This document shows, piece after piece, positions 57,728 through 64,000 of a stretch of 64,000 bases of DNA. The stretch comes from Cellvibrionaceae bacterium (GTDB taxonomy: Bacteria > Pseudomonadota > Gammaproteobacteria > Pseudomonadales > Cellvibrionaceae): the NCBI GenBank assembly GCA_021151695.1, contig JAGKWU010000003.1, positions 124,001 through 188,000 of the forward strand, read 5' to 3'. The position numbers and the translations under genes are program-made. The notes beneath the pieces were generated by a model, which saw only the letters and a program-made list of their open reading frames with translations, ran no database searches and was not told the DNA's origin. The stretch's first letter is position 1. Every line of letters begins with the position of its first letter.

Positions 57728-60082
57728 TCATTCTGGTAAATGCACTTCAACGTTATAGTGCTGTCCCGCCACAAGATCGACGAGATAATTTCCATCGAGT
57801 AAACGCCCATCTAACCAGACTTGCTGTTGCGTTACGGCTGTGCGCTTGATAGCGATATCCAGCCGTGCACCGCGAAACTCGCGCTGGATTTCTGCCCCCA
57901 TCCAATCAGCGGGGAGCTGCGGCTGAATACGCAAACCATCCACATCACCTTTAACACCAAACAAGCCCTCTACCAAACAACGGTATACCCAGGACACAGT
58001 GCCAGTATTAAATAATTGACTGGAGCGGCCCGCCGTACGCGGATGCTGATGCCAGGCGCCGCGATAATAATTGGGGATAAATATAGGCAATTGGCCGCGC
58101 TGCAGGTAATCCGCCTCATCCGGGCCTGGAATCATCTGACGCAGTAACTGGTAGGCGCGATCTTTTTCCGAAATGGTGTAGAGACTGTAGATATAAAACA
58201 CCGCCGCATGATTGTAGACAGACCCATTTTCCGCCGAGCCGGGATGCTTTTGGGTAACGCGGCCAACATCATCGCGCATTGCGGTGTAGGCCGGCGCAAA
58301 CATACAGACACCATAGGGAGTGGCCAATTGTTCATCGATAGCCGCGAGCATTTTTTCGCGTTGAACCGCACTTGCAGCACCGCCCAGGATTGCCCAACTT
58401 TGCGGGTTTAAATAGATGCGCCCCTCGTTATCGGCACTGATGCCGAAGACCACATCATCATCGGTAATACCGCGTGCAAACCAATTGCCGTCCCACAGGT
58501 GTTTATTCACCGCTGCGTTAACTTCATCCGCTCCTCCGCGCAGACGTCGGGCGACATCGAATTGTTTTTCCTGCACACAAATATCAGCCCAGAGATTCAA
58601 CGCATAAGCCGTAGCGACAGACAACCACCCGGAAACGCCTTTGCCTTTATAGCCCACCATATTCATAGGGTCACACCAATCACCCTGGGCAATAAAACTC
58701 AGGCCGCGATAATCGCGCGCCTGCAGGAGCCAATCCATAGCAGCAGTAATACGCTCGAACAGGGTTCGAGTCTGTCCATCATGACCCTCAACAGGTTCAT
58801 GCAAAATAGCGTAATCATTCGTTTCGTCGAGATAAACCTTGAGGCACACAGGTAACCACACGCAGTGATCCGTATGCGGAATCTGATTGATATATTTCAG
58901 CTCCGCGCCCTCCACCAACAAAATACCATCTGGCATAGCGCCACTGGACTCCTGTTGGGCGAGCGCATGTAAAAACGCCGCGCGTGCAATCCGGGGTTTG
59001 ATAAACACCATTCCCATATTGTCTTGCAAATAATTGCGGGTCTGCGGATCTGTCGTAAGACGATTAACGTCACCGTGATAAAACATCTGGCGCGGTAGCC
59101 AGTGATTTACAAAATTATCCAGCTCTTTATCCGGTGTGGAAATTTTCAAACAGCCCTGGCCACCGGCCAGATAATCTGCAAAGTCCGCACGCGCTTGCGC
59201 AAAGCCCTGTGCGCTTAAATATTTTTTTCGCAATTGCGAAATTTCTGTATCGTCAAAAGCGGGACCAAAAATAAAACGCAGCTCGCGCGACTCATCGGCA
59301 GCGAGATACAAACGATACTGCAACACCGCTGCCGGCGTTTCGTAGCGCGCATCGCTATTACCCAGTTGCAGATGTTGTAACGCAGACGGATTATGCAAGC
59401 CACCCTCGCCCTCAAACACCTCCTGGCGTGCTTCCCAAGCAACAGGTGCCTGCTCGTGCAAGAAAAAAGTTTTGTCTTTAAAATATTTATTTTTAAAGTG
59501 ATCAGCCACTTTTTGGTAAGGGGTGACACAGCTGGCGACAATTCCCCCCAAATCCGCGCGGTATTCCGCCGATTGATTCATCCAGGACATATAGCCAATC
59601 GGAAAATAAGGATAGACACCCAGTTTGCGTGCACTGCCGGAAATATCGCTCACTTTCAGCGACCACAGCTCCACCACATCATCGACAGGCAAGCTGACAT
59701 TCAGCTCAACGCGAATGCCCAGATGCTCAATAGTCCAGGACAGGTCGCCCTTGCCAACAGAGAACACAAATTTTTCCAACGAGGCGCGCACTGGCTCATA
59801 GGGTGCAGAAAAAATCTCGCCGGTCTCTTCATCTTTTATGTAAAAAAAACGACCGGGGTGATGCGTATAATAAGGCTGCTCCGGCTGCATAAAAGTCTTG
59901 GCTTCCAGGTTGGGAGCGTAAGCGTATTTGGCGGGCTCGGGCTGCATAAACTGCGCGACGGCATAACCGCGACAGGTAATTTGCATCATCATTTTTCGGT
60001 TCCACAAAAAGCCGGCAGCGCGCGGCATGGCTGTGGGAGAAGTTAATTCAAAACGTTCGCCGTTGTGAGAAGGATGCAGCAT
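57728..60082 (-). CDS. GH94 phosphorylase, probable cellobionic acid phosphorylase
   Basis: 784 residues, cytoplasmic. Predicted reaction: cellobionic acid + Pi to alpha-glucose 1-phosphate + gluconate. GH94 order is intact: N-terminal beta-sandwich (RFELTSPTAMPRAAGFLWNR, FSAPYEPVRASLEKFVFSVG), linker, (alpha/alpha)6 barrel with DPQTRNYLQDNMG, the catalytic GDWCDPMNMVGYKGKGVSGW (general acid Asp471), and C-terminal jelly roll. I recall GDWCDPMNMVG as the acid-type active site, where cellobiose phosphorylase has DWNDG; this, the length and the adjacent gluconokinase support cellobionate over cellobiose. AGGTAA precedes the ATG. Last gene of the lacI-symporter-GH94 operon. Confidence 0.85.
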   Translation of the reverse strand: MLHPSHNGERFELTSPTAMPRAAGFLWNRKMMMQITCRGYAVAQFMQPEPAKYAYAPNLEAKTFMQPEQPYYTHHPGRFFYIKDEETGEIFSAPYEPVRASLEKFVFSVGKGDLSWTIEHLGIRVELNVSLPVDDVVELWSLKVSDISGSARKLGVYPYFPIGYMSWMNQSAEYRADLGGIVASCVTPYQKVADHFKNKYFKDKTFFLHEQAPVAWEARQEVFEGEGGLHNPSALQHLQLGNSDARYETPAAVLQYRLYLAADESRELRFIFGPAFDDTEISQLRKKYLSAQGFAQARADFADYLAGGQGCLKISTPDKELDNFVNHWLPRQMFYHGDVNRLTTDPQTRNYLQDNMGMVFIKPRIARAAFLHALAQQESSGAMPDGILLVEGAELKYINQIPHTDHCVWLPVCLKVYLDETNDYAILHEPVEGHDGQTRTLFERITAAMDWLLQARDYRGLSFIAQGDWCDPMNMVGYKGKGVSGWLSVATAYALNLWADICVQEKQFDVARRLRGGADEVNAAVNKHLWDGNWFARGITDDDVVFGISADNEGRIYLNPQSWAILGGAASAVQREKMLAAIDEQLATPYGVCMFAPAYTAMRDDVGRVTQKHPGSAENGSVYNHAAVFYIYSLYTISEKDRAYQLLRQMIPGPDEADYLQRGQLPIFIPNYYRGAWHQHPRTAGRSSQLFNTGTVSWVYRCLVEGLFGVKGDVDGLRIQPQLPADWMGAEIQREFRGARLDIAIKRTAVTQQQVWLDGRLLDGNYLVDLVAGQHYNVEVHLPE

Positions 60083-60106
60083 AGTATTACCTGAAGTACA
60101 AAAAAT

Positions 60107-61474
60107 TTAAGCCTGGGGGGTTCGCGTTGCCAAATCTGCCTGGATTTGAGTCATGGCAGCTTTATCCAATTTATAAAACACCAATACGATCATAGAAACG
60201 AAAGCCAGCGCCGCCGGGATAACCGACATCAAGAAAACGATGCCCTTTAACGACTCAGGTGTTTGGGTTTGGTTAGCTTGGTAACCCAGCGCCGTGAAAA
60301 TGGCGGTGATCACCAACGTCGCCAGCACTGAGCCGAGCTTTTGCGAAAAGACACCTGCCGCAAATGTCATAGCGGTTGCACGCCGGCCGCGCTTCCACTC
60401 ATTGTAATCAGCGGTATCGGCAAGCATCGAAAAGGTTAAGGGAGGCTTCACACCCAAGGCAAAACCAATACATACCTGCAAAATGACCATATAGGCAATG
60501 CCATCTGGCGGCACAAAATAAAAAGCAAGCGAACAAAAACCTGTGGCGAGCATTAACAATAACAAAAGCGTTTTCTTTTCGAAAAAACGCAAAAAGAAAG
60601 GAGTAGCAAATGCGCCGGCGACGGCAGATAACATAAAAATCGGCAGGAATTGCGCGGAGAAATCCGGCTTGCCGACATAATATTTAAAATAATAAAGCGT
60701 GGTACTGGTGCGTAGTGTAAGCAGTACCATCACCATCAAATTCAATATAAATACGGTGATCCAAGGCACATTGGAAATCAGGTCTTTTACATCATCCAAA
60801 ATTCGCGGCTGGGTGCTTGCCACCGCTGCGACCCGTTCGCGCGTATTGAAAAAAGTAATCGCAAATAAAATGGATGCAGCAACACCCCAAAATAACATGG
60901 TTAATTGCCAGCCCAGAATGTCATCGCCCTGCCCCAGGATTCTCACCAGCTTCTGGGTGCCCCAGGTCACCAGGGCAGCGCCCAAATAGCCGCCGACAAA
61001 ACGCGCGCTATTAATTTTGTCGCGTTCGCCGGGGTTGGCTGTGATCACACCCGATAGTGCCGAATAGGGAATGCTGACAACCGTGTAGCACGTGATCATC
61101 AATAAATAAGTCGCAAACGCCCACACAGCTTTGCCATGATCACCCAGGTTCGGCGTGGTATAAAGCAACACGGCCGATAAACACAAAGGCACAGCACCCC
61201 ATAGTAAAAAGGGGCGATATTTTCCGTAACGGGTTTGCGTTCTATCAGCAATTGCTCCCAACCCGGCATCGGTAAATGCGTTGATGCATTTGACGATCAT
61301 CATCATGGTGCCTGCGATAGCAGCAGTAATTCCAAAAACTTCGGTGTAAAAAAATAATAAAAATGCCGAGAGATTTGTCCAATAAAAATTAAACCCTGTG
61401 TCGCCCACACCATAACCAATACGCTCGCGCCAGCTGAGCTTGGCGGAACGATCATCTTGCGCTTGTTGGTTCAC
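60107..61474 (-). CDS. GPH-family glycoside:cation symporter (MFS)
   Basis: 455 residues from GTG 61474, which has GGAG 8 nt upstream; TTG 61489 has no ribosome site. Twelve helices. GPH signatures: RIGYGVGDTGFNFYWTNLSA at the start, AGTMMMIVKCINAFTDAGLG, IADRTQTRYGKYRPFLLWGA (the conserved R-x-G-x-x-R/P-F loop), GERDKINSARFVGGYLGAAL, and LADTADYNEWKRGRRATAM. Related to MelB/YicJ/XynB transporters. Located 24 bp upstream of the GH94 gene, so import of cellobionic acid or a related beta-glucoside is inferred. Confidence 0.92.
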   Translation of the reverse strand: MNQQAQDDRSAKLSWRERIGYGVGDTGFNFYWTNLSAFLLFFYTEVFGITAAIAGTMMMIVKCINAFTDAGLGAIADRTQTRYGKYRPFLLWGAVPLCLSAVLLYTTPNLGDHGKAVWAFATYLLMITCYTVVSIPYSALSGVITANPGERDKINSARFVGGYLGAALVTWGTQKLVRILGQGDDILGWQLTMLFWGVAASILFAITFFNTRERVAAVASTQPRILDDVKDLISNVPWITVFILNLMVMVLLTLRTSTTLYYFKYYVGKPDFSAQFLPIFMLSAVAGAFATPFFLRFFEKKTLLLLLMLATGFCSLAFYFVPPDGIAYMVILQVCIGFALGVKPPLTFSMLADTADYNEWKRGRRATAMTFAAGVFSQKLGSVLATLVITAIFTALGYQANQTQTPESLKGIVFLMSVIPAALAFVSMIVLVFYKLDKAAMTQIQADLATRTPQA

Positions 61475-61509
61475 AGGGCTTCTCCGCAATAGGTTGTGAT
61501 AAATATTAA

Positions 61510-62538
61510 TTAGTGGCTGGTGGACTGACGTTTTTTAATTTGATAACCCATGTCGATAATCTTCGGCTCGACAACTTCACCGTTTAATCGCTGGATAACC
61601 ATCTCGGCCGCTTTCACGCCCATTTCATAACGGCCGACCTGCACACTGGTAAGCGATGGATTTACAAATTGCGATGCTTCTATGTCGTTAAAGCCGCAGA
61701 GGGCAAGATTTTCAGGCACTTTGATATTCATGCGTTGGCTTTCAAAAAGCGCACCCAAGGCCAGGTCATCGTTCGCGCAAAAAATCGCATCAACTACACC
61801 ATTGGTGGATGCCAGCAAACTTTTGAACAGCTCGCCGCCCACAGCGATAGAGGATGGCTCGGGGGTGGTGGCGATAAAGTGCTTCCAATCCTTGCCGGCG
61901 TCTTCCAGCGCCTTTTTAAAACCCTGCATACGCTGCTGCACCCGTGGGTCCATACGCGCGCCCATAAAACCGATTCGGGAATAGCCCTCCTCCAGCAAAT
62001 GGGTCACTACGTCATACCCTGCCTGCCAGTGAGAAAAGCCAATGTTCATGTCTAATGGTTGCGATAACAACTCCATGATCTGCACTACGGGGACGCGCGA
62101 TTTGGCGAGCAGATTGTGGCAAGTGCGAGTCTGGTCGCCGCCGGTAATGATTAGCGCCTCAGGCGACTGGCTGAGAAGGGTGCGAATCATCTTCTCTTCT
62201 TCCAATGGCGAATAATGGGTATCTACCAATAACACTTTGTAACCGGCGGTCCCCATCACCTCGTAGATGCCTCGCAATACATCGGTAAACACGATATTGG
62301 ACAGCGAGGGAATGGCAACGCCAACCACTCTGGACCTGGATGAAGCCAGCGAACTGGCATGTTGGTTGGGGATGTATCCCAGCGAGTCGATTGCCTTTTG
62401 CACCTGGCGGCGCAGCGCTTCAGATACCTTTTCAGGCTGGTTGATAACCCTGGATACGGTAATTGCACTTACGCCCGCCGCTACCCCGACATCGACGAGC
62501 GTTATTTTTTTATCGGCGCTTTTTTTGGGTGTTTTCAT
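61510..62538 (-). CDS. LacI-family repressor, GntR (gluconate) type
   Basis: 342 residues from ATG 62538, the start of the DNA-binding domain; the 71 extra codons upstream are not family-like. HTH: ITLVDVGVAAGVSAITVSRV with hinge SLGYIPNQHASSLASSRS. Sensor domain resembles E. coli GntR: VGVAIPSLSNIVFTDVLRGI, MNIGFSHWQAGYDVVTHLL, GFMGARMDPRVQQRMQGFKK and AIFCANDDLALGALFESQRM. The inducer is therefore probably gluconate, the product of the operon's phosphorylase. Divergent from gntK across 260 bp holding a 20-bp palindrome. Confidence 0.9.
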   Translation of the reverse strand: MKTPKKSADKKITLVDVGVAAGVSAITVSRVINQPEKVSEALRRQVQKAIDSLGYIPNQHASSLASSRSRVVGVAIPSLSNIVFTDVLRGIYEVMGTAGYKVLLVDTHYSPLEEEKMIRTLLSQSPEALIITGGDQTRTCHNLLAKSRVPVVQIMELLSQPLDMNIGFSHWQAGYDVVTHLLEEGYSRIGFMGARMDPRVQQRMQGFKKALEDAGKDWKHFIATTPEPSSIAVGGELFKSLLASTNGVVDAIFCANDDLALGALFESQRMNIKVPENLALCGFNDIEASQFVNPSLTSVQVGRYEMGVKAAEMVIQRLNGEVVEPKIIDMGYQIKKRQSTSH

Positions 62539-62749
62539 CGTTTGAAGTGTTCTTAAGTCGTCGGCCTCTCGCAATGCACATGGCGTGCACCGCCCTCTTG
62601 TTGCGCTCCTGCTTTCTTGTTGCGCGTTCCTGCCTCTTATTGCTCTCTCTTGAGAGGGCACTCGCCAGCCAGAACAGGCCCCAATGCCACTCATGTCACC
62701 CGTTTTTTTGGCGGGCTTTTTATAGTCTTTTATTACCCTAACACAGATC

Positions 62750-62769
62750 AAATGATTGCGCTATCATTT
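62750..62769. promoter_or_regulatory. LacI-type operator between the repressor and gluconokinase genes
   Basis: AAATGATTGCGCTATCATTT: 20-bp palindrome with a central GCGC and only one mismatched base pair per arm, 29 bp upstream of the gntK start. LacI-family operators usually have a CG centre. A half-site repeat (TGCTATCAT) follows at 62769-62777. Confidence 0.72.
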
Positions 62770-62798
62770 GCTATCATGCTAATCTTTATGCATCAACA

Positions 62799-63374
62799 AT
62801 GAGCCCCACCCAGATGACGTTTAACACAGCAGTATCCAACCCAAAAGCGACCACCAACCTGATTATCGTCATGGGGGTATCAGGCAGTGGCAAAACAACC
62901 CTGGCCAAGGCCCTCGCAGATGCGTATGGCTATGAATTTCTGGATGGCGACGACTTTCACAGTGCCGAGGCACGCGCACTCATGGCAGAAGGTGTCCCCC
63001 TGACAGACGACCACCGCGCACCTTGGGTGGCGACCATCAAAAAGTATCTACAAGCCAATGCGAGCCAGGAAAAGCATGCTGTACTCGCATTTTCCGGCCT
63101 TAAACACAAACATCGCGATATTTTGCGCAGCGCGGGATTGCGCACCCTGGTGATTCATCTCACCGGTAACATAGACACCATCGCCGACCGCATCAGCCAG
63201 CGCAAGGGTCACTTTATGGCGCCAGCGTTGCTCGCCAGCCAGTTTGATGCGTTGGAAACACCGCTCAACGAGGCAGATGTTGTAACCCTGGATGTGAGCA
63301 CCGATTTCGCACAAGTATTGACGCAAGCTCGCCAAGTAGTGGATGAAATATTGCTCGAAAAAGCCCATCACTGA
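62799..63374 (+). CDS. gntK: Gluconokinase
   Basis: 191 residues; ATP-dependent phosphorylation of gluconate to 6-phosphogluconate. Walker A MGVSGSGKTTLAKALAD, substrate segment LDGDDFHSAEARALMAEGVP, LTDDHRAPWVATIKKYL (family D-R-x-P-W has His at the usual Asp/Arg step: DDHRAPW), FSGLKHKHRDILR, and HFMAPALLASQFDALETP. About 15 residues longer at the N-terminus than the family; ATG 62814 could be used instead. No clear ribosome site for either start. Divergent partner of the repressor gene; it feeds the GH94 product into the Entner-Doudoroff/pentose phosphate routes. Confidence 0.94.
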   Translation: MSPTQMTFNTAVSNPKATTNLIIVMGVSGSGKTTLAKALADAYGYEFLDGDDFHSAEARALMAEGVPLTDDHRAPWVATIKKYLQANASQEKHAVLAFSGLKHKHRDILRSAGLRTLVIHLTGNIDTIADRISQRKGHFMAPALLASQFDALETPLNEADVVTLDVSTDFAQVLTQARQVVDEILLEKAHH

Positions 63375-63657
63375 TAAAACCTTTTGCGTTGTTTCATCCG
63401 CCAAAAAACACTGATTAACACAGCAATCGAAGTGTAGGGTACCGATTTTTTGATGTGCCATCATCTGCTAATCAGGGCTGTTACACCCCAAAAGAACCCT
63501 ATTGTTCACTGCCCGGCAGAGCCACACCCCAAAGCGGCTAAAGGCATTAAATCCCACGCGTCATAACCCGCCCAAAGGCCTTAAAATCATCTACACTAGG
63601 GCCACTTCGATCTGGCCTGCAGGTGGCCAGGCGGTTACCCATCCAAGAGATTTCCCG

Positions 63658-64000
63658 ATGACAAAATTACGTTGGGGCGTGCTCAGCAGCGCCAGGATTG
63701 CCCGTACCAAAGTTATTCCAGCCATACAAACCTCACTCACTGGCGAAGTCGTCGCCATAGCCTCGCGCGATGCGCAAAGCGCGGCAGCTGTTGCCAAAGA
63801 GCTCGGCATTAAAAAAGCCTACGGTAGTTACGAAGCGCTACTGGCCGACTCCGAGATTGATGCCATCTATAATCCCCTGCCCAACCACTTGCATGTGCCC
63901 TGGTCAATCGCCGCCATCAAAGCCGGCAAGCATGTGCTCTGCGAAAAGCCCCTGGGCCTCAACCTGGCCGATATTCAACCGCTGCTGGATGCCGCCAAAC
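63658..64000 (+). CDS. Gfo/Idh/MocA-family oxidoreductase, N-terminal part (runs off right edge)
   Basis: 114 codons visible from ATG 63658 (AAGAGA upstream). Rossmann start LRWGVLSSARIARTKVIPAI, then EVVAIASRDAQSAAAVAKEL, SYEALLADSEIDAIYNPLPN, HVPWSIAAIKAGKHVLCEKP with the family EKP motif, and GLNLADI. NAD(P)-dependent sugar or polyol dehydrogenase; substrate unknown. Separated from gntK by 283 bp, so not clearly part of the cellobionate unit. Confidence 0.93.
   Translation, partial: MTKLRWGVLSSARIARTKVIPAIQTSLTGEVVAIASRDAQSAAAVAKELGIKKAYGSYEALLADSEIDAIYNPLPNHLHVPWSIAAIKAGKHVLCEKPLGLNLADIQPLLDAAK

Noticed and set aside
62539..62751. 71-residue N-terminal extension of the LacI-family repressor
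   Set aside because: Cys/Arg-rich, not family-like; the HTH begins right after ATG 62538.
1..64000. CRISPR arrays, tRNA or rRNA genes, transposases
   Set aside because: Scanned by eye for regular spaced repeats, tRNA-like T-loop motifs and transposase motifs; none convincing.

Overview
The window reads as chromosomal DNA of a cellulose- and hemicellulose-degrading gammaproteobacterium, most likely Cellvibrio or a close relative in the Cellvibrionaceae. The evidence is a Bgl35A-type GH35 beta-galactosidase, a GH12 lipoprotein, a GH94 phosphorylase of the cellobionic-acid type next to a gluconokinase, an rpsT starting with GTG, ppc, several chemoreceptors and GGDEF/EAL proteins. This is judged from protein motifs only; no database search was possible.

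Layout. 1-3.3 kb: a czcCBA heavy-metal efflux operon (czcA runs off the left edge) with a small His/Asp-rich membrane protein upstream. 3.4-9.4 kb: small stress/regulatory modules: ynfA; a four-gene operon ending in SRPBCC and ArsR genes and preceded by two identical 16-bp palindromes; an SDR gene divergent from an ECF sigma factor with a SnoaL-like tail; and a membrane-protein/winged-helix pair behind three operator-like palindromes. 9.4-17.9 kb: a secreted protein, a CadC-like membrane-bound regulator, a GH12 lipoprotein, a small unknown protein with a structured leader, a VOC protein and a GGDEF-EAL protein.

18-26 kb is an AT-rich, all-minus-strand island that looks like a defence island: a Hanks-type kinase, a reverse transcriptase translationally coupled to a SLATT-like membrane protein, a DUF4145/HEPN-like protein and a 1013-residue SF2 helicase with a nuclease-like C-terminal region. 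Directly upstream of the SLATT gene lies a 123-nt element closed by an 11-bp perfect inverted repeat and packed with adjoining hairpins. I propose that it is the non-coding RNA partner of the reverse transcriptase. A short tag (TTCGGCCAAAAGCGGACATT and variants) recurs in the island's intergenic gaps.

26.3-34.7 kb: a PH-like membrane protein, a four-gene group with two peptidoglycan-type hydrolases lacking signal peptides, glf, a CBS protein, a divergent polysaccharide deacetylase and Bgl35A. 34.8-48.6 kb: a complete chemosensory operon (MCP-cheY-STAS-cheA-cheW-MCP-MCP-cheR-cheD-cheB-REC/EAL) plus a divergent MCP; its CheA carries a MshEN-like insert that could read c-di-GMP. 48.7-57.7 kb: ppc, a PerM-like permease, a receptor-like kinase with Cys-paired periplasmic repeats, rpsT, and a DUF413/MaoP-like protein with an H1-like Lys/Ala-rich tail.

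57.7-63.4 kb is a compact catabolic unit. A GPH-type symporter imports a glycoside, the GH94 enzyme phosphorolyses it (predicted cellobionic acid to glucose 1-phosphate plus gluconate), gluconokinase makes 6-phosphogluconate, and a GntR-like LacI-family repressor probably controls both directions through a 20-bp palindrome between the divergent genes. The window ends inside a Gfo/Idh/MocA oxidoreductase.
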